Source of the DNA: Anaerovirgula multivorans
GTDB lineage: Bacteria; Bacillota; Clostridia; Peptostreptococcales; Natronincolaceae
NCBI RefSeq assembly: GCF_900188145.1
Contig: NZ_FZOJ01000006.1
Location: 124,001 to 188,000 of the forward strand
Direction: 5' to 3'
DNA length: 64,000 nt
The notes beneath the pieces were generated by a model. It did not search any database. It was not told the DNA's origin and saw nothing but the letters and a program-made list of their open reading frames with translations. Below are positions 31,302 through 40,203 of this stretch, piece after piece; the first letter of the stretch is position 1, and every line of letters begins with the position of its first letter. The translations under genes and the position numbers were made by a program.

Positions 31302-32192
31302 CTATATTAGATCAGGGTGCAAGAGCGCCCTATATTCCCCTGCTTTAGATAATTTTCTATCATAGATTGCAACAATAATTTCCTTAATATTTTTCACATC
31401 AGTTTCTTTTTGGATGTATACTTGATCAGGTTTAAAGCCAAGTAACATGCCATTTTCAGTGCCCAATGCATTATAGGGTATCATTCGAAAACGGGTTATC
31501 CAATTGCTTCCGTTCAATACCAATGCCATTTGTGTAAAATTGGGCTTTCCAGAGCAGTTAAATACCCTCTGCACCTCAGAAGGTAGCAAAGGAGCAATGG
31601 CATCATATTCCACTATGATTACAGGATAGTGACTAATTGGATCTACTAAGGAGTTCCCTGTATCCACTATACCCCTCACCTCAGTTGTAATTCCATCAAT
31701 TTCTATTTTAATTTTCATGATTATTTTTTCTCTTGAAAACTGTTTTTGAAAATAACCCCAGCAAAAATTGATAAGAATATATCCTACTCCACAAGCAATA
31801 AAAATGTTTTTTATCGAAATGTTACTTATGTAAAATATACCATTGCTTATAATCCCATTGAAACTGCTGAAATAGAATATGGCAAAGCCAGCACCTCCAA
31901 AAACTAAAGTGATTAAATAAAATACGCCTAACAGCCTGAAAAAGTCTTTAAACTTATATGGAGTGAAGGCTAATACAATGATGATCATAGAGCAAGCAAT
32001 CTTCATTATGATAGAAAACAAAAAGTGTAAAGATGGAAAAAAAATAATAAAAGCATATAATGCACTGATGGAAGAAGCAATAAGTAATTTTGTTTTTTTT
32101 GTAGGATGTTTACCAAACTTGGCTGTCAAAGATAAAATAATAAAATTCATAATAAAATTCTCTAAAAAAACATACTCAGCATAAACTACCAT
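31302..32192 (-). CDS. spoIIGA: Sigma-E processing peptidase SpoIIGA
   Basis: SpoIIGA is a membrane aspartic protease that cuts pro-sigma-E in the mother cell after a forespore signal. Five N-terminal membrane helices (for example FIMNFIILSLTA, LLIASSISALYAFIIFF) precede a cytosolic domain with the catalytic motif GIVDTGNSLVDP (about residues 170-181). The start at 32192 (MVVYAEYVFLENFI) is chosen because TAGGAGGAAGTCAT lies before it; an in-frame start at 32240 has no site. Length 296 is normal. Confidence 0.95.
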   Translation of the reverse strand: MVVYAEYVFLENFIMNFIILSLTAKFGKHPTKKTKLLIASSISALYAFIIFFPSLHFLFSIIMKIACSMIIIVLAFTPYKFKDFFRLLGVFYLITLVFGGAGFAIFYFSSFNGIISNGIFYISNISIKNIFIACGVGYILINFCWGYFQKQFSREKIIMKIKIEIDGITTEVRGIVDTGNSLVDPISHYPVIIVEYDAIAPLLPSEVQRVFNCSGKPNFTQMALVLNGSNWITRFRMIPYNALGTENGMLLGFKPDQVYIQKETDVKNIKEIIVAIYDRKLSKAGEYRALLHPDLI

Positions 32193-32264
32193 ATGACTTC
32201 CTCCTAAGGGACAAAACTCTCTTATTATACAAGTATTCAATTAAAAGTTGATTTATGTATATTA

Positions 32265-32307
32265 TATATAATTCTAGAAGGCTTTTTTGTCATTTTGTGA
32301 AGTCGAA
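32265..32307 (-). promoter_or_regulatory. Promoter with possible Spo0A box before spoIIGA
   Basis: On the minus strand ATGACA (32288-32293) and TATATA (32265-32270) are 17 bases apart. The plus strand reads AGTCGAAA at 32301-32308 just upstream, one mismatch from the Spo0A box TGTCGAA, and TTTTGTCATT overlaps the -35. spoIIG is a direct Spo0A target in B. subtilis, where boxes overlap the -35 region. Confidence 0.4.
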
Positions 32308-32365
32308 ATCCTTGTTTCTTATTCTGTTTATAAAGAAACATGTTACCTCAATGATCAAAAAAAGA

Positions 32366-32395
32366 TAAAAGACTTGCCATTAGCAAGTCTTTTAT
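32366..32395 (-). terminator. Terminator after ftsZ
   Basis: On the minus strand ATAAAAGACTTGC pairs with GCAAGTCTTTTAT around a 5-base loop, followed by CTTTTTTTG. It separates ftsZ from the spoIIGA-sigE unit. Confidence 0.85.
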
Positions 32396-32435
32396 TAAAT
32401 ATTATAGGAAAATATTTTTACTAATATTTATTAAT

Positions 32436-33533
32436 TTACTTTTTTCTTCTTAAAAAGATAGGAATATCTAGTTCATCCATTTGTTTCACCTGTCCATCAC
32501 TAGCAGCTGCAACTTCTTTTTTAGCAATATTCATGCCTGTCTTATTCTGCTTATCTTGCTTATCCTGCAGTTTTGATAGGTCTTGTTCAAAGCCTGTTGC
32601 GATAACAGTAATTCTTATTTCATCCTTTAGCTCTTCATTGATGACAGCACCAAATATAATATTTGCATCTTGATCAGCTGCCTGGGTAACTAATTCTGCA
32701 GCTTCGTTTACCTCAAATAACCCCAAGCTAGATCCTCCAGTAATGTTTAATAATACCCCTTTAGCACCTTCTATAGAAGTCTCTAACAATGGACTATGTA
32801 TTGCTTGCTTAGCTGCTTCCGCAGCACGATTTTCACCACTTGCCCTGCCTATACCCATATGAGCTAGGCCTTGTTCAAGCATAATTGTCTTCACGTCAGC
32901 AAAGTCAAGATTTACCAAACCTGGAACAGCAATTAAATCTGAAATCCCCTGTACCCCTTGCTTTAGAATATCGTCTGCAATCCTAAAGGCTTCCAACATC
33001 GTAGTTTTCTTTTCAATTACTTGCAATAATCGATCATTAGGAATTGTTACTAATGTATCTACTCTACCTTTTAATTCTTGAATACCTTGTTCAGCATGAA
33101 GCATCCTTCTCTTACCCTCGAAGGTAAAGGGTTTTGTAACCACTCCGACGGTTAATATACCTAGCTCCTTAGCTACCTCTGCTACAATCGGTGCTGCGCC
33201 TGTTCCTGTTCCTCCACCCATACCAGCAGTAATAAAAACCATGTCGGCTCCTTGCAACAATTGATGAATATCTTCTTTGCTTTCTTCTGCAGCTTTTTTC
33301 CCAATTTCTGGGTTCGCTCCAGCTCCTAAACCTCTCGTGAGTTTTTCTCCAATTTGTATTTTGTGTTCGGCCTTGGAAGTAAATAAAGCTTGTTTATCTG
33401 TATTAATTGCAATAAATTCAACACCCTTAAGATCTGATTCTATCATACGATTAACGGCGTTATTTCCTCCCCCTCCAACACCTATTACTTTAATTTGAGC
33501 AAATTGATCCATATCTACATCAAATTCTAACAC
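32436..33533 (-). CDS. ftsZ: Cell-division tubulin FtsZ
   Basis: FtsZ forms the GTP-dependent Z ring at the division site and at the polar sporulation septum. [13 protein letters not shown] (about 17-29), the tubulin signature [10 protein letters not shown] (about 104-113) and [11 protein letters not shown] are present, and the C-terminal peptide [11 protein letters not shown] that binds partner proteins is intact. The start is GTG at 33533 after AAGGGGGTAATATT. At 365 residues it is normal. Directly upstream genes are sbp and DUF881 genes; no ftsA lies in the cluster. Confidence 0.98.
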   Translation of the reverse strand: MLEFDVDMDQFAQIKVIGVGGGGNNAVNRMIESDLKGVEFIAINTDKQALFTSKAEHKIQIGEKLTRGLGAGANPEIGKKAAEESKEDIHQLLQGADMVFITAGMGGGTGTGAAPIVAEVAKELGILTVGVVTKPFTFEGKRRMLHAEQGIQELKGRVDTLVTIPNDRLLQVIEKKTTMLEAFRIADDILKQGVQGISDLIAVPGLVNLDFADVKTIMLEQGLAHMGIGRASGENRAAEAAKQAIHSPLLETSIEGAKGVLLNITGGSSLGLFEVNEAAELVTQAADQDANIIFGAVINEELKDEIRITVIATGFEQDLSKLQDKQDKQNKTGMNIAKKEVAAASDGQVKQMDELDIPIFLRRKK

Positions 33534-33723
33534 AATATTACCCCCTTGTTATGTAAATACCCTGTTTTCATTTGAATCTCTTCATAACAGTAGTTAAGTA
33601 TAATTTTTTCAACATTATCACACTTCTGCTATTTTATCTATAGGTCGTAAGACTAATATTCATTTTAGCAATTCATATGTTGACCTTCATACTTATTAAC
33701 TTCTAAGAAAATCTATTAATTAT

Positions 33724-33752
33724 ACATTCAACAAAAATTTAATTATTCCTTT
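33724..33752 (-). promoter_or_regulatory. Sigma-H-type promoter upstream of ftsZ
   Basis: On the minus strand AAAGGAATA (33744-33752) matches RnAGGAwWW, and GTTGAATGT (33724-33732) matches RnnGAATww, with an 11-base spacer. The site is about 190 bases before ftsZ. B. subtilis ftsAZ also has a sigma-H promoter that raises FtsZ at the start of sporulation. Confidence 0.6.
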
Positions 33753-33802
33753 TTTTCATTTTCAAATTATGACATGAATTTTCTGGAAAAATATAGTATG
33801 CC

Positions 33803-34144
33803 TTATCTTGCACGTAATTTTTCCAATAAATGTCTACGAATAATAGCAAAATTCTGGAACAACCTAGCGCCAAAAGCAAAAATAGCTGCATAATATAAAG
33901 GTACCCCTAGACGATCCCCTATATATGCTAAAAGTCCAGCTAAAATAGCATTGCCAAAGAAACCAGAAACAAAAATGTCTGTATTGAATTTATTTTCAAT
34001 ACCAGATCTTAAAGCTCCAAAAACGGAGTCTAAAGCTGCTAGTATAGCTACCGAAATATATAAAGAATAAGTGGCGGGATAAGTAATCGGTAGATATAGT
34101 CCTAAAAATATCCCTAGCATTAAACCAATAATAGCAAACAACAT
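33803..34144 (-). CDS. sbp: Small basic membrane protein Sbp (DUF1290)
   Basis: A 113-residue protein with three to four membrane helices (LFAIIGLMLGIFLGLYLP, LYISVAILAALDSVFGALR, IFVSGFFGNAILAGLLAYIG) and a basic end (RRHLLEKLRAR). The sequence is typical of DUF1290, the family of B. subtilis Sbp, encoded just upstream of ftsAZ. The function is unknown. AAGGGGGATTAAAAA precedes the ATG. It lies four bases after the DUF881 gene. Confidence 0.9.
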   Translation of the reverse strand: MLFAIIGLMLGIFLGLYLPITYPATYSLYISVAILAALDSVFGALRSGIENKFNTDIFVSGFFGNAILAGLLAYIGDRLGVPLYYAAIFAFGARLFQNFAIIRRHLLEKLRAR

Positions 34145-34147
34145 TTT

Positions 34148-34870
34148 TTAATCCCCTTCCATCGGCTTTATATGTTTTAAAGCAGTATCCCCTTGATATT
34201 TTGATATTCTTACTCTATCACTTGTGTATGATTCTACAACTAAGTCGTAAACCTCTTTTAATTTCCAACCATAGGACCCTGGAGCTTTTATAGCTGCATC
34301 TAAGGTTTCAGGATTACCTATAGCCTTAAAAATAAAGGGTTGTCCATAGGTATAATTATTAATAGTAATTGTTGGACCAGTACACTTTATTTCTGAGGTG
34401 TTTAAAAGTCTTTGCCCATTAATAGATATGACTTCAGCCCCTGCTATTTTTAAATCATTTAATATCGTCAAAACATCTCCATCATGAACAATAAGATCGT
34501 TGGGATCTTCACCTTCATAAAGCTCTCTTTCGCTATCACTTAATTTAATAATAATTCCAGGCCCTTCTACGTCTACAAAACCACTTACAAGCTTCATTGT
34601 ATCAATTTCATTTATTAATACTTCTTTAATACTACCCTCTTCTTCTAATGCTCGTTGATACTCTTGCAATTTTTCTTCTTTTGAAATAATTAATTGCTTA
34701 ATATTACTTATTTCTTCTTTTTCCTTACTTATTGATCCCTGCGTATCATTTAATGTTTTCACACTAACAAAGCTATAACCCTCCAAATCATTTCTAAACT
34801 GTAAAACAATTGTAAAACCTAATATAAAGAACATAAGTGTGACAATTGCTTTTTGATATATAGATTTCAT
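34148..34870 (-). CDS. DUF881 membrane protein (YlxW/YlxX type), second copy
   Basis: One N-terminal membrane helix (AIVTLMFFILGFTIVLQF), a coiled coil (about 40-85, rich in KE repeats) and a C-terminal DUF881 domain (VDVEGPGIIIKLSDSE, AGAEVISINGQRL, AIGNPETLDAAI). The domain probably sits outside the membrane. DUF881 proteins occur in pairs between ftsQ and sbp in Gram-positive bacteria; their function in division is not known. It shares the AGAEvIsINgQR block with its upstream neighbour. Confidence 0.88.
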   Translation of the reverse strand: MKSIYQKAIVTLMFFILGFTIVLQFRNDLEGYSFVSVKTLNDTQGSISKEKEEISNIKQLIISKEEKLQEYQRALEEEGSIKEVLINEIDTMKLVSGFVDVEGPGIIIKLSDSERELYEGEDPNDLIVHDGDVLTILNDLKIAGAEVISINGQRLLNTSEIKCTGPTITINNYTYGQPFIFKAIGNPETLDAAIKAPGSYGWKLKEVYDLVVESYTSDRVRISKYQGDTALKHIKPMEGD

Positions 34871-34892
34871 AACTTCCCCCTCATCTCAATTC

Positions 34893-35621
34893 CTACTGAA
34901 TCGGTTCAATGGGTTTTGCATATTCATAATGAATGACTTTATTATATCTTGGTATCGTAATGTTGTTTTCTTTTTTTACATTTACTTGTAGATTGTAATA
35001 CTGTCGCATCCCCCAAACGATGCCATATTTCATATTTAAAGCCGCCTCTAATGTTTCAGGATTACCCACCGCCTTAACAGTAAAAGGAGGTCGAGTAGGT
35101 ACAGAGTTAATCAACATTGTATTGGAAGTATAATAAATTTCAGTAGTTGAAATATATCTTTGATCATTAATAGCTATTGCCTCTGCCCCCGCAGCATTCA
35201 GTTTATTAACCAACTCTAGGATTAAATCATAGTTGTACATAATAAAGCTGCCTTCTCCCCCCATAAAAAAATCATTTGGAGGATCATCAATAGTAATAAC
35301 CACGCCTGGACCTTCTCCTTCTTTATATCCCCCCAATAGCTGGTATTGCTCTAAATCTCTTTTGAGATTTTTTATAATTAAGTTTTCATCCGCTTCAGAA
35401 ATCTCATATTCCTTTAGACGTATCTCTAAATTAGTAAGCTCTTCATTTAATTTTTCTTTTTCGGTTCTTAGATTTCTAAGTTCCATTGCCAACTGCTGAG
35501 CTCTTTGAGTAGATAAAAAACCTCCTCCAGTTGCATTTTTCACAGTATTAAACTGCAAGGATATAGTAAGTCCCAGTATACCACAAAGTACTGCAATGGC
35601 AACCTTTCCTTTTAAATTCAT
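34893..35621 (-). CDS. DUF881 membrane protein (YlxW/YlxX type), first copy
   Basis: Same plan as the downstream paralogue: membrane helix (VAIAVLCGILGLTISLQF), coiled coil (ELRNLRTEKEKLNEELTNLE) and DUF881 domain (GEGPGVVITIDDPP, AGAEAIAINDQRYISTTE, VKAVGNPETLEAAL). The ATG at 35621 is chosen because GGGAGGAAGATTG precedes it; it overlaps the ftsQ stop codon by one base (TGATG), so translation is coupled. An in-frame start at 35636 lacks support. Confidence 0.88.
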   Translation of the reverse strand: MNLKGKVAIAVLCGILGLTISLQFNTVKNATGGGFLSTQRAQQLAMELRNLRTEKEKLNEELTNLEIRLKEYEISEADENLIIKNLKRDLEQYQLLGGYKEGEGPGVVITIDDPPNDFFMGGEGSFIMYNYDLILELVNKLNAAGAEAIAINDQRYISTTEIYYTSNTMLINSVPTRPPFTVKAVGNPETLEAALNMKYGIVWGMRQYYNLQVNVKKENNITIPRYNKVIHYEYAKPIEPIQ

Positions 35622-36406
35622 CAATCTTCCTCCCATTGTTCTCTATCTCTAATAGAGATTTGTCCCTTATACCTCATATCTACGATAACATTTTTTATCT
35701 CTCTCGTATATAGGCTTGTTAGTACCTCTTTTAATGCTACCATGGAATATGCCGGATCTATGGTATCTGCCAATAGCACCTCAATACCATCAAAAGTAAT
35801 TAATTGGATATAATCTTCTTTTTCTATATTAATCTCAGAAATCATCTCCACAATAGATGTCGCTCTTGATGCTTCAATAAGTTCCATGGCAGTATTTAAC
35901 ATTTCAGGATTGTTTATATCTGCTTTGTCTCCTAATTTAAAACTCTGAAACTCCACACCTGTAATCAAAATCAAATCTTCTGATAAATAATCATCATTAA
36001 CCTGCAAAACTACTTTATCTTGATCAATATAAATAAAGGATCCCATATATGGTATTATAGCATACTTTTCTCTTTCTCTCACTGTAATTATCATTGTTTT
36101 CGGCAATTTTCTTTTTATAATTGCTTCCTTTACAAAAGGTTGCATTTCTACATTTTCTTTGATCTCCAACAAATTATATTGGAGAATATTTCTTTTTGTA
36201 TATAATTTTGCCCCATCAATAATTTCTTCTTCTGTTAATTCTATATTTCCATGAACTTCAATCATTTGTAAATTCAATAAGTCCGACTGTAATAAATAAT
36301 AAATTCCCCATAATAAAAAAACAATGCTTAAAAAAAATGCTGTTAGTATTCTTTTTAACCTCCTGCGTCTTATTTTTTTTTCTTTTCTAATGTCTTTATA
36401 TTCCAT
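35621..36406 (-). CDS. ftsQ: Cell-division protein FtsQ/DivIB
   Basis: A bitopic division protein: basic cytosolic start (RKEKKIRRRRLKRIL), one membrane helix (AFFLSIVFLLWGIYYLL), a POTRA domain (LQMIEVHGNIELTEEEII, then VKEAIIKRKLPKTMIITVRE) and a C-terminal domain near EVLTSLYTREIKNVIVDMR. FtsQ/DivIB joins FtsL and FtsB-type proteins to regulate septal PBPs outside the membrane. Length 261 is normal. Confidence 0.92.
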   Translation of the reverse strand: MEYKDIRKEKKIRRRRLKRILTAFFLSIVFLLWGIYYLLQSDLLNLQMIEVHGNIELTEEEIIDGAKLYTKRNILQYNLLEIKENVEMQPFVKEAIIKRKLPKTMIITVREREKYAIIPYMGSFIYIDQDKVVLQVNDDYLSEDLILITGVEFQSFKLGDKADINNPEMLNTAMELIEASRATSIVEMISEINIEKEDYIQLITFDGIEVLLADTIDPAYSMVALKEVLTSLYTREIKNVIVDMRYKGQISIRDREQWEED

Positions 36407-36449
36407 AATTTATTCCTACCTTTAAATAATAAGCTTGTACAACTTATTC

Positions 36450-36488
36450 TTTTTTTAAGGGCAGCTTTGCAGCTGCAACTTAAAAAAC
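36450..36488. other. Long palindromic hairpin between murA and ftsQ
   Basis: GCAGCT-TTGC-AGCTGC forms the core; TTTTTTTAAG on the left and CTTAAAAAA on the right extend it. On the minus strand the stem ends in A-rich rather than T-rich sequence, so it is not a standard murA terminator. It lies in a 184-base gap that otherwise shows nothing. Confidence 0.45.
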
Positions 36489-36590
36489 AATGAGTCAATT
36501 TAATAAAATATATGTTATATATGAATATCTAATATATAGTATAAATTAAATATAAAGTCAAACTAAATATTAGGAAGGTTTTGAAGAAAG

Positions 36591-37841
36591 TTACATTTTT
36601 TTAATCGCTGCTCCTGCAAACTTTAAATTATCTTCTATATGATCATAACCTCTTTCAATATGCTTAGCATTTTCTATGATTGTTGTACCCTCCGCCACTA
36701 ATCCTGCTAATATTAACGCTGCTCCACCTCTTAAATCATTAGCAGTTACTGTGGCTCCTGTAAGCTTTGGTACCCCTTTTATAATAGCTACTCTTCCATC
36801 TATCTTTATATTGGCGCCCATTCTTATTAACTCATAGGCATGTTTGTATCTATTTTCAAATATATTTTCTGTTATAATACTAATACCATCGCTTATGGTC
36901 ATTAAAGCCATGATCTGTGACTGCATATCTGTTGGAAAGCCTGGATAGGGTAGGGTTTTAATAGATTCGATAGCATGTAATTTATTAGGAGCAACAAGTT
37001 TAATCGTATCATGGGTATACAGTATTTTGCAACCCGACTCCTTCAACTTATAAATAGTCGATTGGAGGTGTTCTGGTATAACGTTTTTAAGCACAATTTC
37101 TCCTCTAGTCATGGCTGCTGCTGTTAAATAGGTTCCTGCAACAATACGATCTGGAATAATCGTATGCTCTACCTCCCGCAATTCCTTTACCCCATCGATC
37201 CGTATAGTATTACTGCCTGCTCCTGAAATGTTTCCTCCCATAGCATTGATAAACTGCTGTAAATCTCTAATTTCTGGTTCTCTGGCTGCATTTCTAATGG
37301 TGGTGGTTCCTTCCGCATATACTGCTGCCAGCATAATATTCTCTGTGGCCCCTACACTAGGGAAATCTAATTGTATATCGCAACCTTTTAACCCTTTTGT
37401 TGTACATATTAAAAAACCATGTTTTTCTTCGATATCTGCACCCATTTCTCTTAAGGACTTCAGATGCAAATCAATAGGTCTTGGTCCTATTTCACAACCA
37501 CCAGGATAACTAACAATCGTTTCCCCGCACCTAGCCAACATAGCTCCTAAAAACACAATGGAGGATCTCATTTCTCGCACCAATTCCTCAGGAATTCTGT
37601 GATTATCGAGTTTACTGGAATCTATAATCATGGTTCCATTTTCCCTTTTAACATCACAACCTACAGCCCTTAAAATTTTTGACATAACCTCTACATCAGA
37701 GAGCTTAGGAATATCATGAACAATATTTATTTTCCCATTTAGAACAGTTGCAGCCATTATGGGTAAAACAGAGTTTTTAGCGCCGCCTACCCTTAATTCT
37801 CCTTGAATTTTGCGTCCTCCTTCAATGATGATCTTACTCAT
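36591..37841 (-). CDS. murA: UDP-GlcNAc enolpyruvyl transferase MurA
   Basis: MurA transfers enolpyruvate from PEP to UDP-GlcNAc, the first committed step of peptidoglycan synthesis. KNSVLPIMAA (about 22), the active-site cysteine in YPGGCEIGPRPIDLH (about 115) and the end ENAKHIERGYDHIEDNLK are conserved. Length 416 is typical. GGAGGTGACCTAAG precedes the ATG. The cysteine is the target of fosfomycin in sensitive enzymes. Confidence 0.97.
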   Translation of the reverse strand: MSKIIIEGGRKIQGELRVGGAKNSVLPIMAATVLNGKINIVHDIPKLSDVEVMSKILRAVGCDVKRENGTMIIDSSKLDNHRIPEELVREMRSSIVFLGAMLARCGETIVSYPGGCEIGPRPIDLHLKSLREMGADIEEKHGFLICTTKGLKGCDIQLDFPSVGATENIMLAAVYAEGTTTIRNAAREPEIRDLQQFINAMGGNISGAGSNTIRIDGVKELREVEHTIIPDRIVAGTYLTAAAMTRGEIVLKNVIPEHLQSTIYKLKESGCKILYTHDTIKLVAPNKLHAIESIKTLPYPGFPTDMQSQIMALMTISDGISIITENIFENRYKHAYELIRMGANIKIDGRVAIIKGVPKLTGATVTANDLRGGAALILAGLVAEGTTIIENAKHIERGYDHIEDNLKFAGAAIKKM

Positions 37842-37977
37842 CTTAGGTCACCTCCAGAACATAATGATATATTATATGAAAATTACATTTATAGTAATTA
37901 ATTTGTCAATATGTAATATAAAACAAATATATAACCATATTATGCAAAAGTTCTAAAGGTGTTCCCTAATAATCAAT

Positions 37978-39081
37978 CTATTTATCTACTGTAAGTTTTA
38001 AAATTTCCAAATATATAGAATCTGTTGCATGCTTCTTTGAAGCATCTACGCTGGCTTTTTCCATAGCCTTAAGGGTTTCTTTATTCTGTAAAACTTCTTG
38101 AATACTAGAATATAAGTGGTCAGCATTTAAGTCATTTTCTTTAATAACTAAGGCAGCTCCTCTTTTTTCTAATGCTCTAGCATTATATTCTTGATGATTT
38201 TCAGCTGTATAAGCCTTTGGTATTAAAATTGAAGGTTTTCCTACCGCATTAATTTCTGTTATCGTGATAGCCCCTGCACTGCAAATAATCAAATCACAGG
38301 CTTTCAATGCATACGGCATATCATCGATATATGCTAAGATTTTATAATACTTTAATATATGCTTGTGTTGCGAAATGTTGTTAATTACTTCACTATAGTG
38401 CTTCTTTCCTGTGACTAACAATATTTCAAAGTCAATGGAGGGATGTTTAATCATCATATCCGTAACTGTCTTATTAAGACCAATAGAACCTCCACTTCCA
38501 CCTACAATTAGAACCAAAGGGTTTTCTTTTTCAGACTTGTATTTTTCTTTAGCTACCTCAGTAGAGATGCTGAAAAATTCCTGTCTTATTGGATTACCGG
38601 TAACAATTAACTTGTTTCTTTCCTTGAAATATTTAGATGCTTCTTCAAAGCTTATAGCTATTCGATCTACATATCTACCTAATATTTTATTGGTTATACC
38701 AGGAAAAACATTTTGTTCGTGAATCATGGTCTTAATTCCCATTTGAGCCGCCATAAAAACCACAGGGCCACATACAAATCCGCCTGTACCAATAACAATA
38801 TCAGGCTTAAAATTTTTAATGATTTTTCTTGCTTGCCATAATCCCTTCAATAACATACCGCCACTTTTTACATTATGAAAAGATAGTTTACGCCTCAAGT
38901 GGCTTACAGTTATGGTTTTAATATCATATCCAGCCTTTGGCACAATGTCACTTTCTAAGCCTTTCTCTGTACCAATAAATAGTATTTGCGAATTGGGATT
39001 TTTTTCTTTAATTTTATTTGCAATAGCGATAGCAGGGTAAATGTGACCTCCTGTTCCTCCGCCGCTAATGATTACTTTCAC
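37978..39081 (-). CDS. murG: Lipid II synthase MurG
   Basis: MurG adds GlcNAc to lipid I at the inner membrane face to give lipid II. The glycine-rich loop SGGGTGGHIYPA (about 6-17), HEQNVFPGITN (about 125) and the UDP-GlcNAc loop SAGAITITEINAVGKPSILIP (about 266) are present. Length 367 is normal. The start is GTG at 39081 after GGAGCTGAAAAAC, five bases after the ftsW stop codon. Confidence 0.97.
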   Translation of the reverse strand: MKVIISGGGTGGHIYPAIAIANKIKEKNPNSQILFIGTEKGLESDIVPKAGYDIKTITVSHLRRKLSFHNVKSGGMLLKGLWQARKIIKNFKPDIVIGTGGFVCGPVVFMAAQMGIKTMIHEQNVFPGITNKILGRYVDRIAISFEEASKYFKERNKLIVTGNPIRQEFFSISTEVAKEKYKSEKENPLVLIVGGSGGSIGLNKTVTDMMIKHPSIDFEILLVTGKKHYSEVINNISQHKHILKYYKILAYIDDMPYALKACDLIICSAGAITITEINAVGKPSILIPKAYTAENHQEYNARALEKRGAALVIKENDLNADHLYSSIQEVLQNKETLKAMEKASVDASKKHATDSIYLEILKLTVDK

Positions 39082-39086
39082 GTTTT

Positions 39087-40202
39087 TCAGCTCCTATTCA
39101 TGTTTGTGTGTTTTGAGATGTTTAATAAGATACCCATCGATGCCATCAATATAGCAAGAGCATTTCCCCCAAAACTTATAAAAGGCAGTGGCATTCCAGT
39201 AACTGGCATAGATGAAGTAGCAACCGCAATGTTTATAATCACTTGGACAATGATCATTGTAACGATTCCTGTAGCCATTAAACAGCTTAAAAGGTCTGGA
39301 GCATTAATCGCTATGCGTATTCCTCTCCAAATCAACACCATAAAAAGTAGTATAATTGCAACGGCTCCAATATACCCCAATTCTTCTCCTATGATTGCAA
39401 ATATAAAGTCATTCTGAGGTTCTGGTAAATAAAAATGTTTTTGTACACTTCTACCTAACCCTCTGCCAAAAAGTCCTCCTGAACCTAAAGCAAGTAGAGA
39501 TTGTACTGCTTGGAACCCACTGTCGGTTGGATCTGCCCATGGATCTAAAAATGCTGTAATTCTTTTAGCCTTATATCCTTTCCCAGATATAAAAATATAA
39601 GCAATCATGGAAGCTAAACCTGCAACTCCAGCAGCGGTAAGTCCAATAAAGTGAGATAGCTTCATTCCTCCCACAAAAACCATTGCTACAATAATCACTA
39701 CGACTACAAAAGCAGTACTAAAATCTGGTTGTTGATAAATAAGACCAAAAAACATGCCCGCCAACAGTAAATAAGGCGCTACGCCATATGCAAAGGTCTG
39801 AATTCTTTCTCTCTTATTGTTTAAGGTTGTGGCTACAAAAATAATAGCAGCAAATTTTGCAATCTCTGAAGGCATGATACTAATACCCACATAAATCCAT
39901 CTTTGAGCACCATTTATTTCCTTGCCAACAGGTGTTAATACTAAAACCAGCAATATAATACTGCCTAATAAAAGAGTAGGAGCATATTTAGCCCATTTCC
40001 AATATTCTATTTTAGCACAAAAAATCATAGCAGAAAGTCCAACTCCTGTCCACATTAGAACCCGCTTCAAGAAATAATATCCATCTCCCAACACTACCAT
40101 AGCATGGGAAAAGCTGGAGCTAAAAACCATAATGATACCAGTAGTTACTAAAATCGCAACAGTTATAATAATTGTGAAGTCATAGGGATTTTTCTTTCCC
40201 AT
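39087..40202 (-). CDS. SEDS glycosyltransferase FtsW/SpoVE
   Basis: A polytopic SEDS protein that polymerises lipid II together with a class B PBP. About ten helices; conserved loop residues in GAQRWIYVGISIMPSEIAKF (about 107-126), QQPDFSTAF (about 168), the large loop with DPWADPTDSGFQAVQSLLAL (about 229) and the end SSMPVTGMPLPFISFGG. In the division cluster of endospore formers this gene may serve as FtsW, SpoVE or both; the sequence does not settle which. GGAGGTCCTAGT precedes the ATG, directly after murD. Confidence 0.92.
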   Translation of the reverse strand: MGKKNPYDFTIIITVAILVTTGIIMVFSSSFSHAMVVLGDGYYFLKRVLMWTGVGLSAMIFCAKIEYWKWAKYAPTLLLGSIILLVLVLTPVGKEINGAQRWIYVGISIMPSEIAKFAAIIFVATTLNNKRERIQTFAYGVAPYLLLAGMFFGLIYQQPDFSTAFVVVVIIVAMVFVGGMKLSHFIGLTAAGVAGLASMIAYIFISGKGYKAKRITAFLDPWADPTDSGFQAVQSLLALGSGGLFGRGLGRSVQKHFYLPEPQNDFIFAIIGEELGYIGAVAIILLFMVLIWRGIRIAINAPDLLSCLMATGIVTMIIVQVIINIAVATSSMPVTGMPLPFISFGGNALAILMASMGILLNISKHTNMNRS

Positions 40203-40203
40203 A

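Noticed and set aside
36450..36488. The hairpin after murA as an ordinary terminator
   Set aside because: On the murA strand the right arm is followed by A residues rather than T residues. It is listed as a palindrome only.
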